From assembly GCF_003573695.1 (NCBI RefSeq), contig NC_039364.1:234973656-235037655 (forward strand): DNA of 64,000 bases. The letters run 5' to 3'. Origin of the DNA: Papaver somniferum. Its lineage: Eukaryota; Streptophyta; Magnoliopsida; Ranunculales; Papaveraceae. Positions 34,401 to 45,780 of this stretch are shown piece after piece. Position numbers and translations under genes: made by a program. Position 1 is the stretch's first letter. Each line of letters opens with the position of its first letter. The notes beneath the pieces are model-generated. The model saw only the letters and a program-made list of their open reading frames with translations, did not search any database and had not been told where the DNA came from.

Positions 34401-34974
34401 TCTAGGCATAATATATTATGCAACTAGTTTTGAAATGATTACTTAAATTCAAATCATGGGTTATACATGTTTTGTTGTAATCTTGTTACAAGGCTATCAT
34501 AAAGTATTACTTGAACCTTGTAAAAGTCTTCATGTTCTTTTATCGTTTTATATGCATCTCCAAAGTGATACTTATGGAGCTGATAAAACTGCATATTTTG
34601 GTAATAAACGACTGCGCTAGTGGCATTTCAGATGTTGTCTGTATGATGATACCCAAATATTAATCATACTGGTAACATATGTGATGGAGTAAAAAATCTA
34701 ATGGTAAATGATAGGTCTTTTCAAACCCAAAGGTTTAAAATCCTGTTGAGTACTATGTGTGAGTTGATTAGACTTGTTTTTGTTTGACTTGATATATTAC
34801 AAGTTTACCCAAAAGTAAAGTTATGGTTATATCGATTCTGAAATCAGAATTTAGTTATTATGAAGTATCAATAACAATTGTTGTTAGTTATAAGTTATTG
34901 TTATATGAAGTTCAAAAAGTTTTATGTTTGAATACATACATATCACTCATATGGAAATAGATTAAAGGTTATGC

Positions 34975-35997
34975 ATGCATATTTCAGCTACTTCAATTAA
35001 TCCTACAGAAGTTCAAGGTTACTTGGATGGCATTGAGCCACTAAATGGCACTAACTATCTCAAATGGAGGTCGCATATGGATATAGTTCTTGGTTACTTG
35101 GAGTATGATATTACTTTCAGAGAACCAATGCCTCAAAAGCCTGTAGATAGTTCTAATAGAAGTGAAAAACAGAGTTTTTACAAGTGGGAAAAGGCAAATA
35201 TAATGAGTGTTATGATCATTCGAGATGCAATTCCATATGCAATTAGAGGTGGAATTACGATGAAAAACACGGCCAAAGAGCAGTTGGATGTTATTAAGTC
35301 ACAATTTATGAGTTCGGCAAAGTCTATGGTTGGTGCTCATATGAGTCAGCTGAAATCAATACGGTATAGTGGATATGGCAGTGTTCGAGATCACATACTA
35401 AAAATGGCAAATCTAATATACAAGTTACGAGGTCTGGATATGAACCTAAACGATGATTATCTAGTGCAACTCGCAATAAATTCACTTCCAGAAAAGTTTG
35501 AGACTTTCAAGATCAACTATAATATTTGTGAAAGAAAATGGGATGTAAACGAGTTAATCGCTCATTGTGTGCAAGCAGAGGAAAGGCAGCGGCGTGAAAC
35601 TAAAGAATACACACACTTTGCTTTAGCTGGTACTAGTAAGCAAAGTTTCAACAAATTAGGACAGAACAAGAAACCTCAGGAACAGAAAAAAGAAACACCA
35701 AATGATGAGTCTGAAGTTAATAAGGATGGTAAGAAGTTTCTATTTAAATGTTATTTCCGTAAGAAGAAAGGCCATATGAATAAGGACTGCTTTAAGTATA
35801 AGAATTGGCTGAAAAAGAAAGGTACTGATTTCCATATGATGTGCTTTGAAATTAATCTCGTTGATACTCCTTTGAATACTTGGTGGTTAGACACCGTAGC
35901 AACCATTGATACTGCAAATTCCTTGCAGGCATTCACAAGCCATAAGAAACTAAGTAAGGAAGAGGGTGTTTATATATGCCAAATGCTCAAGGAGTGA
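34975..35997 (+). pseudogene. Copia gag with degenerate zinc knuckle and protease start
   Basis: The 340-residue frame starts MHISATSINPTEVQGYLDG. The capsid (UBN2-type) part includes LNGTNYLKWRSHMDIVLGYL and VQLAINSLPEKFETFKINYN. The zinc knuckle should be CX2CX4HX4C but reads CYFRKKKGHMNKDC, so the second Cys is Arg and RNA binding is probably lost. The protease start WWLDTVATIDT replaces the expected WWLDSGAT, losing the catalytic D-S/T-G. The frame ends inside the protease; pol continues in another frame. Confidence 0.85.
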
Positions 35998-36668
35998 AAA
36001 TTAAAGCTATTGGAAATGTGCGACTAACTCTGGATTCCGGAAAATATTTGGATCTTTTTGATGTATTTTATGTACCTACTATAAGAAGATGTTTGGTTTC
36101 AGTTGGTAGACTTGATACTAAGGGTTTTTCGTTTTATAGAAGAAGTGGCTGTTTTAAGATGTATTATAACTCTCAACTAGTTGGCTATGGTCCGAATGTT
36201 GATAATCTATACAAGTTGAATGTTGATCTAAATTTTACTACTCCCGGATCACCGGAGCAAAATGGAGTTGCTGAAAGACGTAACAAAACTTACAAAAACA
36301 TGGTTCGCACTATGATGAGTAATTCTACATTACATGAATCATTTTTGGGAGAAGCTCTAACAAAAGCAGTGTACATTCTAAATTGTGTACCTATTAAAGC
36401 AGTTTCGAAGACTTCCTATGAACTTTGGACAGGTAGGAAACCGATTCTAAATCATTTTCATGTTTGGGGTTGTGCAGCGGAAGCTAGGCTGTTTAACCCT
36501 TTAGCAAAATCACTTGATTCTCGCACTACTAGTGTTTTTTTTGTTGGTTACCCAAACAGATCAAAGGGTTACATATTTTACTGTCCATCTAAGCCTTTCG
36601 AAATTGCTGAAACTAACCATGCTAAGTTTCTAGAGGATGATAACATTAGTGGTAGTGAATCTCGATAG
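35976..36668 (+). pseudogene. Copia protease end plus truncated integrase
   Basis: The 230-residue frame overlaps the gag frame by 22 bp in another phase. It holds the protease end and pre-integrase start (VFYVPTIRRCLVSVGRLDTK) and then jumps at YKLNVDLNF to TTPGSPEQNGVAERRNKTYK, the end of the integrase core. The HHCC zinc finger and the first two acidic residues of the DDE triad are missing, so an internal deletion has removed most of the catalytic core. The GKxx-type continuation HVWGCAAEARLFNP is kept. It stops at 36666. Confidence 0.85.
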
Positions 36669-36953
36669 ATTGTATCTGAAGAAGAGGATCCTACAGACCT
36701 GGCTGGATCCGAAGTTCATAAAGAACCAACAATTGACATTCCAGAATCGTCTAAAGCCGTTGGAAAAAAAGAAATAATTTTGCGCAGATCTGTTAGACCA
36801 AGAAAAGCAGTCGTCAAGCCTGGTTTTAGTACATTCATGGTGGAATCATATGGAGTTATAGACGGTATGGAAGAACCATTGACATTTTCACAGGAAGTGA
36901 ATTGAAATAACTCTCATGTTTGGCTTCCTGTCATAGATGAAGAATTATAATCA

Positions 36954-37862
36954 ATGGACAAGAGCGGAGTATGGGATATGGTGGATTTGCCTGAAGGTTC
37001 AACAACAGTTGGATGTAAATGGATTTTCAAAATCAAACGTAGTGCTAATGGGAGTATTGAAAGATTCAAGGCGAGACTTGTTGCGAAGGGGTTTACTCAA
37101 GAACCATGTGTTGATTATGAAGAAACCTTTTCTCCTGTTTCCAAGAAAGATTCATTTAGAGTTATCATGGCAATGATAGCTCATTTCAACATGGAATTGT
37201 TTCAAATGGATGTGAAAACAAATTTCTTGAATGGTGATCTAGATAAGAAGATTTATATGGTACCCCCGGAAGGTTTAACATCTAAAGATCAAGAGGGAAA
37301 CGTCTGTTTCTTGAAGAAATATCTATATGGGCTGAAACAAGCTTCTAGGAAATGGTATATGAAGTTCGATCAAGTAGTGTCATCTTACGGTTTCATAGAA
37401 AATGAAGTTGATCGATGCATATATTTGAAAACTAGTGGGAGCAAATTTATCATCCTAGTTTTGTATGTTGATGATATTTTACTTGCTAGCAACAACATTC
37501 ATATGTTGCATGACACTAGAAATTTTCTCTCAACCAATTTCGAGATGAAAGATTTGGGAGAAGCTTCGTATGTTCTTGGTATTCGGATACATCGAGACAT
37601 AAACAAAGGTTTATTGGATTTGTCTCAAGAAACCTACATCAAGAAGATACTCCAGAGATTTGAAATGCAGAATTGTGCACCGAGTGAAGCACCTATCGTG
37701 AAGGGTGATATTATCAACCGCCTGCAGTGTCCTAAATCGGACTTAGAAAGGAGTCAAATAGACTCTAAAAGGTATGCATCAGCTGTTGGAAGATTGATGT
37801 ATGCCATGATTTGCACCCGTCCAGACATTAGTTTTGTCGTTGGTGTTTTAGGACGTTACTAG
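36954..37862 (+). pseudogene. Copia reverse transcriptase
   Basis: The 302-residue frame shows GCKWIFKIKRSANGSIERFK, ARLVAKGFTQ, YEETFSPVSK, the catalytic LVLYVDDILLASNN (YVDD) and FEMKDLGEASYVLGIRIHRD. These are the standard RVT_2 motifs in order. An upstream stop separates it from integrase sequence and a TAG at 37860 cuts it from the RNase H part (normally read through as R-Y-x-K-N-P). Confidence 0.9.
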
Positions 37863-37901
37863 AAAAATCCTGGTGAACTACAATGGAAAGCAGTAAAGAA
37901 A

Positions 37902-38441
37902 ATGCTTCGCTATTTGCAAAGAAAAAAACATTTCCATCTTGTATACAGAAGATCTAATGAATTGGAAGTGAAATGTTTCTCAGATTCTGACTTTATGGGT
38001 TCGGATAAGCTGAAATCTACATCTGGATATGTATTTATGTTTGCTAAAGGTGTTGTTTCGTGGAGAAGTGTAAAGCAATCTGTTGAAGCTCAATCCACAA
38101 TTGAGGCAGAATACATTGCTTGTTACGAAGCAACGACTCATGCAGTTTGGCTGAGAAATTTTATGAAAGGTGTTTTGGTTATAGATTCTATATCTAGACC
38201 TATGAAATTTTACTGTGGCAATCAATCTGCAATTAGCTTTGCAAAATACAATCAAGGGACAAGAAGAGTGAGACATATAGATGTTAAATACTTCTTGGTA
38301 AAGCACAAAATCAAGAATTGGGAAATTGATATTTCTTATGTTTCGACTGATAATATGCTTGCAGATCCTATGACTAAAGGTTTGAACCCTAAGGCGTTTA
38401 AAGAGCATATAACTTCTATGGGTGTTGTTGATGTGTCATAG
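37902..38441 (+). pseudogene. Copia RNase H
   Basis: The 179-residue frame is in the same phase as the RT frame. Motifs: SDSDFMGSDKLKSTSGYVFM, GVVSWRSVKQSVEAQSTIEAE, and the C-terminal DPMTKGLNPKAFKEH. The usual SDADWAG motif reads SDSDFMG. It ends naturally at 38441, before the 3' LTR. Confidence 0.88.
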
Positions 38442-39084
38442 ATGTATGACTTTGATTGTAAATAATTAAATATCTCAGTTTGAATATCAACATATTTTGT
38501 TATGATTGCTCTTGGTTTTTTGTGTTTGTTGTAATGTCTTAATTGATGCATTCTAAAGTTCGCTGATATCTTTTGAGGTTAAAATGGAATGCGGTAGTCT
38601 TTTAAAAGATGTTAGCAGATCTCTTTTGAGGTCATAAGAGTGCGGTAGTCTTTTAGAAGGCGTTAGCAGATCTCTTTTGAGGTCATAAGAATGATGTAGT
38701 CTCTTGAAAAAGATATTAACAAATCCTTTTTAAGATCACAAGGAAGTCCTTTTAAGGCATAAAGGGATCTATACGAGGATTAAAAGGTTATTGTCCTTTA
38801 TATAAGTATGCCTAAAGATTAACTCAAGAACAATAATCTGTCTAGATTTCTGATTATGAAAATGGCATGCGCATCTTTTAAATGGTGTTTGAGTCTTCAT
38901 AGTCGAATTCTAGCGTATTGTTATTCTTGAGGATAAGGTTATACATGAATGGTTGCTCATTGTAGGATTATATTTTCTAAAAATAGGGTTGGCCACCTAC
39001 AGTTTCTACCTCATTAATCCAAGTCTGTTTTTTTGTAAAGTTTTCTTAAACTTAAAAGGTTTTGTTACTGCCCAAAGTAGGAGA
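38442..39084 (+). other. Copia 3' untranslated region
   Basis: It contains direct repeats of a GCGGTAGTCTTTTA(G/A)AAG(A/G) unit (38590-38720) and ends with a purine stretch AAAGTAGGAGA just before the 3' LTR, the expected polypurine tract. Confidence 0.65.
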
Positions 39085-39639
39085 TGTTAGTCTCTATGTT
39101 GATTTAGCAACAAAACATATTTTGTATTCCTTTAAACTGGATTAATACTAATCCTAATCAATAAGATTAAGGTTAGTTCATGTTAATTATGTAAGTTCAA
39201 GGGTACATAAGGATAAGTATCTCTTAAACTACTTAGAATGGCATACTAGTTATAATAATGCTATGCGAGGCTGTTTTTCAACTCTTGATGGAAGGTTGAA
39301 TGACACATGTCTTTTCTACCATGAAGTGGACTCCATTCTAGCTCTTATTTAAAAGAAAATTTTCCATCATCAAAGGACAAGAGAGGATAGTATTGAAAGT
39401 GTCTACCTAGATAGAAAACAATTGAAATTTCTAAGTTTTCCCTCAACTGTTGTGAGCTAATCTAAGGTATGTACTTATATTTCCAATCTACTTTCATCTT
39501 AATGTTACACAAATGCAGAATATATGATCCAGATGCATGAATTGTCATACCAGCTTATAATATTAACCTTAGATGAAGAACAACATGATTTATAGCTAAT
39601 GAAGTTTTAGAAGCATGATTATAGGCTGATATTCCAACA
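39085..39639 (+). repeat. Copia 3' LTR
   Basis: It is 555 bp and aligned end to end with the 5' LTR. Its right end is followed by GTCCT and then TOC1 3'UTR (antisense). TOC1 transcripts, made from the minus strand, must run into this LTR in antisense within 20 bp of the stop codon. Confidence 0.92.
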
Positions 39640-39659
39640 GTCCTATCAAAATTGAACAC

Positions 39660-42600
39660 CTATTCATCCACGTCCTCTTCTTCATCACCGTCAGAATCAT
39701 CAACAGCAGGTTGCCCATTCAAATCAACCTCTATACTATTTGCTAGTCTCACAAATTGACCTCTTACACGAGGCCTCCTTTCAGCTAGTTTCTTCCGGTT
39801 AATGTACCTGACCTTCTTATCAAAACACTTGTCTTTCCTTTTCTGTCTAAACTTTACCAGTGCTGCTTCTCTTCTTTCAACCTGAGTTGGTTTTACTTCG
39901 CTTGAAGGCACACCTGCAACTGGCGGCCACATGTGTGTAGTGGTCATTTGCCCATGTTGCATAAAAGGATAATACGGAAAGGATGCCATTCCAGGTACAT
40001 TGGCGTGTTGCTGGAGAGGAATACAAGGAGACAATGTTGAAGTACAATTACTTGACATATTTTGCAGGTTCCCTTGATATAGTTGAGCAGGTGAAGGTAT
40101 CATGACTTGATTCATCATTCCTGGCAAATAATAAGGAAACGGAGGGTGCCCCTGTCCACGAGAAACATTAACTTGAACGTCATTTCTTGGAGCTAACAAA
40201 AGCTTAGAGGATTGCTCTTCCTCCTTCGAGATCCTGCCATCTTGATTTCTCAATGGTGTCAAAGGAGTATTCTGCCTTCCAAAATCAATAGTCCTACTGC
40301 CACCCTCCTTTGTGTTCCATTCATTTTGTCTTTCTAACGAAGTGTGACGAGTGTAAAACCTTCCAACATTTGTGATGCCAGGAACATTGTCTCTGCTAGG
40401 AATTACTTCATTAACACAGTAGTTTTCCAGTGAAATTCCGGTTTCTTGCCTTCCGATATCACTTCCTTGTTGTTTATTGGAACATGTCTGAAATGTATAT
40501 TCCCTGCTAGGGCCGCTTGGCTGTACTGATCTAGAAGCATTTTCGTCCATACAACCAGCCACTGAACGGTTGTCTGCAGTTGCACCGGTTTTGACATATG
40601 TAAAGAAGGCTGATGACTTGCCAAACTTAAGACCACTTTTCTTGAAAATTGTTGAAACTTGTCCTGTAAAATAAAATAAAATTTAACCATTATTTTTCCA
40701 AAACTTGTAAAAGCAAGAAAGTCAAAATGCACATGGGTGTCTAGAATGAAATGTTATTCCAAGGGGGAGAAAATGCACATGGGTATCAAGAATGAAATGT
40801 CATACCACAAAATTTCTATACCAAAAGTCAACTTGAGGGAGAAAAACCAAGGTCATTCAACAATTCATAAATTTCAAAAGGGAAAATATAATTGCAAGTA
40901 CAGTAGCATGTTGGATCAGTGCAAACTTTGCCTATGTAATAGACCTCGGGGCAGAAGTCACTGACACTCACCATTTCGCTGGTCACTAGGCCCTGGCGCA
41001 TCCAGCTGAAGCTCTGAAGAATTCTTGAGCGGAGACTCTGCGAACGTCGTGGCAATGAACTGGAAAGGAAAGCATAACAAGAACATAAAGATACAACTAA
41101 GGCAGAAGCAATTAATGGGTTGTTCCATCAAATCCCTGCGCATATCAGAACAGAAAATCTCAGATCTAAAGAGACCATTTTTTTGAATTTGAAAGTATCA
41201 AGTTCACTGCAGTTCCTAGAATGTTAATACTATTGTCGGCAAACACCAAAGCACAGTTCACAAGGGTCGGGAAACACCAAAGCACAGTTCACAAGGGTAA
41301 TAGTTAACGGTTCCTGCTTGCATTCACAATTTCATATCATACATTAACACGTCTAACAGTAAATATGCTCTTTTCTTGATTTAAACTACTAAAATTACTA
41401 TTAAAAAGAGCTTTGGGTAAATATGGCAGATATTGGAAATTATATTTCTCTTATCCCTAAAATTTCAACTGCTAGGAAACAGAAGTCTGTTTCTAAGGCA
41501 ATACTTACATCATCTTTCCGATAGTTGGTCTTGCGAGACTTATCGTCTGTGTCATCGAGAATAGAGTTAGGCTGTTGGTATTGGGATCGCTTGGGTCTGA
41601 CACAGCCAAATCAATGTCATAACTTAAGATATTCTTCTCCACCAATCCAAGCTACAAGAAAAGTTAAGATAGCTGTAAATATCATGAAACAAAAGAATTC
41701 TTGAACAGTTATATCAGCAAAATTTAAAACCAATCGAGTCAAGAAAACCCACCATCTGCCTTCTTCTCCACATGTGAGTCCACAAGTTCAATAACTCGTT
41801 TGTGCGTAATGGCTTCACAAGATAGTCAGCTGCTCCACGTTTTAAACATTTTACTACAACAGAAACATCATCTTGGGCAGACATCACTGAAAAAATCCAA
41901 TAAAAGAGAAATTAGAAACAATTCCAATATTAGTTAGTAGACTGAGGAAAAATCAATAATTTCTCACTTATAATGGGAATGCGCTGCAGCTCTTTATCGC
42001 GCATAATATACTTCAACATCTTCAAGCCCTTGGATATGGGAAGGTCAACTTCAGAGAGAATGATATCAATATCACGACCCTCTGCATTAAGTGCATCAAT
42101 CACTTGTCTGGGTGTCCTCGCTGATGTTACTGCAAGGCAAGTTGACAAAAGCTGTTAGACATTACACCACATCTGGTATCAAATGCAGCATCTGTTAAGC
42201 ACTATTTACAAGTAAAATTGTACAAGACCTCAGTCAACAGAATTAGCAGACAACAAATCCTTCTTTAAGTTTAATACAAGATTAAAGTTTGCGCTTTCAC
42301 CTCTGGAAGACCGACCCCTTGAAATACTACAATTTTATACAAATGTCACCTATATAAATCAGACTCTAAACAACTTTGATTTTTACAAAAGAAAAGCAAC
42401 ATGAAATTCCAGGAGTGCTGCGCCACAAATAAGTGCTCCAAAATTGCAATTTTACATGGATGAAAGGGCCAACTCTAAAACCTTCAAGTTTAGCGCTTGT
42501 TCTAGAAAACAAAGATTTCAGAACCCAACTACGCTAAAACGAAAATCTCTAATTCTCCTGGCGCTAATCAATTGTCCAATCGAATAATTTGTTAATCTAT

Positions 42601-43313
42601 TAGCATAACTAAGGTGCACAATTGCTGAGGTCTGTATGGTTCAAGGGGAACAAACATCTCCCATGGATGAAGTTTTGGCCCAAATTGTGTCACACCTAGC
42701 TAGTATTATTCAAATTTAAGAACCTGTCTCCTCTTATGCGCATAATTATCCCCTAACTATCTCCCTAACCCATAAGCTTAAATGGAGATCTCCAATTCTC
42801 CTGGCACTAATTAATCATCCAATCGAATAATTTGCTAATCTATTAGCATAGCTTAGGTGCACAATTGCTGAGGTCTGTATGGTTTTAAGGGTAACAAACA
42901 TCTCCCATGGATGAAATTTTGGCTCAAATTATGCCACACCTAGCTAGTATCATTCAGAGAGCATAAATTACATACACAGTGATTACAGATACTAATCATC
43001 AATACTTAAAACTAAGAAAAAAATGAAGAATCAATAACAATAAAGCAAGTAAGAATCAAATTATAATACCTTGGTAAGAACATTTGCAGAGAAGTGTAAA
43101 AACTTCATCAGAGCTTTTATTATTATTGTCACACAATAAAATTCTCACTTTACTTCTATCAACAAAAGGCATACTACTATTATTATTGTTATTGCCTCCA
43201 CCACCACCACCAACAGCATCCTCTTTCCTCTTCTCCATCTCAACAACAACTCTATCCAACTTATTGTATCCACCACCACCAGCAGCAGATCCTCCTCTCA
43301 TCATCAAATCCAA
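39660..43313 (-). CDS. TOC1: TOC1/APRR1 circadian clock pseudo-response regulator, one frame-breaking deletion
   Basis: TOC1 is a nuclear repressor in the plant circadian clock. Six coding exons: 43313-43070, 42129-41968, 41886-41753, 41651-41509, 41059-40972, 40663-39660. Exons 1-3 encode the pseudo-receiver domain (FVDRSKVRILLCDN, PRQVIDALNAEG, IILSEVDLPISKGLKMLKYI, SAQDDVSVVVKCLK), with Asn-Asn where true receivers have Asp. Exon 4 continues GLVEKNILSYDIDLAVSDPS-like sequence. Exon 6 holds LKFGKSSAFFTYVK and the C-terminal CCT domain (ERREAALVKFRQKRKDKCFD...RYINRKKLAERRPRVRGQFV), and ends in the family's acidic tail. A Gly/Asn-rich N-terminus is variable. In exon 4, around 41556-41560, one base is missing: TTCTCGATGAC should read Phe-Ser-Asp-Asp. 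With that base the product is about 591 residues, normal for TOC1; without it the protein loses the CCT domain. Either an assembly error or a mutation. Confidence 0.92.
42543..42957. repeat. About 243-bp tandem duplication in TOC1 intron 1
   Basis: Two copies, about 42543-42715 and 42786-42957, share AATTCTCCTGGC, ATCCAATCGAATAATTTG, AGGTGCACAATTGCTGAGG and CATCTCCCATGGATGAA, with a period of about 243 bp. It is non-coding. Similarity is high, so the duplication is fairly recent. Confidence 0.85.
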
Positions 43314-44345
43314 TTTCTGCTTGTTGTTAGTTAATTAGATCCTCTCTCTCTTCCTGTTATCTGAAGAAGTAGTAATTTAAAGTTTCTTCAACTACTAAAT
43401 CAAACAATATTACACTGCTAGCTTCTTGATTTTTCATTCCTTTGGAAAAACAAAAATCAAAAATGAGGAACTAATTTTCTACATATTGCAGTAAATAAAA
43501 AAAATAAAATATCTCCTTTCTCCAGGGAAGAAGAAGAAAGGAAGAAGAAAAGACTTTGAGATTAAATAAAAACCACTAAAATGAGGTTTGCTAATGTGAA
43601 CTACTAGCTAGGACTTATCTGTAAAGTGAAGAAAAAACTGAAAATGTTCAATTTATATTTAATTCATGTTTTATTATTTATTTATTAAGAGAGAATTCGC
43701 TCTCACTCTGTTCTAATAAAAACCTAGGCGTAGTATATTTGTAGCTAATATTTCAGTGAAACATTTATTTTATATATGTAATTAAAAGTCTATTTACTCG
43801 TAAAAAACTAGCACATTCCACAATATGTAATTCTGAATCAACAATTAAAATTAAGATCCACGGATGATGAGGTTTGGTATTTCGTAATCTTTTTTTTTTA
43901 AATTATATAGAATTCTTGAAAACAAGCATGTCCTCAAAGCATTCTCAGATTGTAAACGTTACTCCAATATAATAGTAAGGTCACTAGTTAATGATACTAG
44001 TGACCTGAATTCGAAATTCGTAGCATCAAATTCTTCACGTATAAAAAAAAAAAATACTCCGGATTCAAGGCTTTAAACATATTGTCATTTAAGTTGTAAA
44101 AATGTGCCTCTATTTTTAAAAGTGTCGTGAGATCCCTTCCATTTGTTTATTTATATGCTCAAAAAAGAAAATTTTATTTATTTATTTATATTTGTTTACA
44201 TAATTAGCTAGATTTTGTTTGATCAGACGGTTAGGAGTGAAAGGACGGGGTGATGAGTTAGATAGATTTTCAAGTTAGATAATGATTTAGTTTGACACGT
44301 CAGATAAAAAGGGGTTGTCTTTTTTAAGTGTTAAGTGATGTAGAA
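43314..44345 (-). promoter_or_regulatory. TOC1 5'UTR and proximal upstream region
   Basis: No other gene is visible. The first 200 bp upstream of the ATG are pyrimidine-rich on the minus strand, typical of a leader. An exact Evening Element lies at 43506-43514. The rest is AT-rich with A runs. Confidence 0.5.
43506..43514 (+). promoter_or_regulatory. Evening Element (AAAATATCT), TOC1 proximal
   Basis: This is an exact nine-base Evening Element, the site bound by CCA1/LHY and RVE proteins, 193 bp upstream of the TOC1 ATG, in antisense relative to the gene. TOC1 is a known Evening Element target in Arabidopsis. Confidence 0.65.
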
Positions 44346-44387
44346 GATGCATCTGTTATTGACGTGGTTGGAGAACAGAAATCCCGG

Positions 44388-44396
44388 AGATATTTT
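44388..44396 (-). promoter_or_regulatory. Evening Element, distal copy 1
   Basis: Minus strand AAAATATCT, exact match; plus strand AGATATTTT. Confidence 0.6.
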
Positions 44397-44419
44397 TCTC
44401 TATTAAAATTTAAAATACA

Positions 44420-44428
44420 AGATATTTT
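44420..44428 (-). promoter_or_regulatory. Evening Element, distal copy 2
   Basis: Minus strand AAAATATCT, exact match, 32 bp from the other distal copy (about three helical turns). Confidence 0.6.
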
Positions 44429-44924
44429 AATTATTGACGTGTCTCCTTTGGATTGCATCTGTTATTTGTGGACGGGCGGCGATCGTATTTTATAAATCCG
44501 TTAACAATGATTTCGTGTACATTCACGACTGCATTCCTTCCGGTGGCGGGGCTAGAAAATGAGCACGAGATAGGCTTGACCATTTTCGTACACAGGGATG
44601 AAGTCTAAAATTTACGAATATTTATGGCCCAACTTAAAATAGGTGGAACCGAGGTAAACCAGACCTAAATTCTGCCAGCGACTCTATTATTTGTGGATTG
44701 TATCGATAAAATCGGTTCAGTCTTCCGAACAAACAATATATAAAAATGATACTTCTTCCCTAATAAAATAATGTGCCAGTTTTATGTACAAATCAATTAA
44801 CTATGATACAGTTGCCTTTTTGGGGGAGACAAAGAGTGGTCGGGATGGGTTGTGGAAACACAACTAGGGGTCTGGATGAATTGTGAGTTCATCCACCGTT
44901 CCTTTTGCCTTTTAAAAGAAAACT

Positions 44925-45780
44925 TGATCGCTCTCTGAGTGGAATCCGTATTCAATTTAAGTTCAAACTGCCGGCGATTCAAATTTCTCTCATGTGTCGC
45001 AGCCTCCACCCTTTCCTCCCTTTTTTCCTACGTGTCTTTCATACAAGTAGTTTTTAAAACTACCCAAACTGACCTATTCCTTCGACAAGTAGATAACTCT
45101 TTCATTGATCATCGAAACTGTTTCACAAATCTACCTCTCGCTCTGTGTGGTAGTTCTTCATCTGATTTTTTCAGGTATTATCTTCGTCTCTCCCTATCAT
45201 TATATTTTGTTATTATAGATTCAGAAAATGATATAATAAAGTTGACGATGTTATGCAGAGTCAAGTTTCGACCAATTATCGTGTCAGTTCCTCTTAGAGT
45301 CTTGGTTGTTCACTGTAAATTTGAACGATACATCTTTTTATTCTGTAGAGTTGGTGACGTCGCTGGAGTTGGGTATAACCTACCGGCAATCATTTACCGT
45401 TCTTTGTATCTTTTAGGAAAATCTTGATCGCTCCTTTCCGTCTCCCAAATTCGACAAACGTTGAAAACTACCGGCAATCATACGTGGTAGAACCTACATT
45501 TTTTTCTCCTTATTGTCCCTACGTGTCTTTCATGCAAGTCGTTCTCATATCTACCCAAACTGACCTATTTTTTACCAAGTAGTAGATTAGTATCACTTTT
45601 TCACAAATTGATGGTCTTGGGTTATCGGAACTGTTTCACAAATATCCCTATCTCTCTCTTTCTCTCTCTAATTGTTCTTGCACTCCGCGACGACTTATCT
45701 TCGTCTCTGCATATCATTATATTATGTTCCTGTGGATTCAGAAAAATGAAAGAAAACAAAGTTGAGGATTTTCAAAATTG
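44925..45780. repeat. Imperfect tandem duplication, non-coding
   Basis: Two units (about 44925-45420 and 45421-45780) share CTTGATCGCTC, CTACGTGTCTTTCAT, CTACCCAAACTGACCTATT, GAACTGTTTCACAAAT-type and TTATCTTCGTCTCT...ATCATTATAT. The reading frames over them (45.0-45.4 kb) do not match each other in frame or any family known to me, so I treat this as non-coding; it could be an old promoter and first-exon duplication. Confidence 0.6.

Larger units (their letters stand above)
33832..39639 (+). mobile_element. Ty1/copia retrotransposon with both LTRs, defective
   Basis: The element is 5808 bp, bounded by the perfect target duplication GTCCT (33827-33831 and 39640-39644). LTRs 33832-34387 and 39085-39639 start TGTTAGTCTC and end ATTCCAACA and differ at scattered positions. 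The primer-binding site matches initiator tRNA-Met. Domain order gag, protease, integrase, RT, RNase H is that of copia. It is defective: internal stops, a damaged protease and zinc knuckle, and a large integrase deletion. It lies in the opposite orientation to TOC1, 15 bp beyond its stop codon. Confidence 0.93.
44346..44471 (-). promoter_or_regulatory. Composite module: two Evening Elements between ACGTG boxes
   Basis: Within 125 bp lie TTATTGACGTG (44356-44366), Evening Element (44388-44396), Evening Element (44420-44428) and TTATTGACGTG again (44431-44441). GCATCTGTTATT is also duplicated (44349 and 44455). Both Evening Elements read AAAATATCT on the minus strand, in sense with TOC1, about 1.08-1.12 kb upstream of its ATG. 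The ACGTG cores are G-box/ABRE-like and can bind bZIP or PIF-type factors. Confidence 0.6.

Noticed and set aside
43084..43338. Plus-strand open frame rich in Leu and Pro
   Set aside because: It is the antisense of the Gly/Asn-rich N-terminus of TOC1.
45000..45427. 162-residue open frame as a gene
   Set aside because: No family match, and the tandem copy at 45.4-45.8 kb does not keep the frame.
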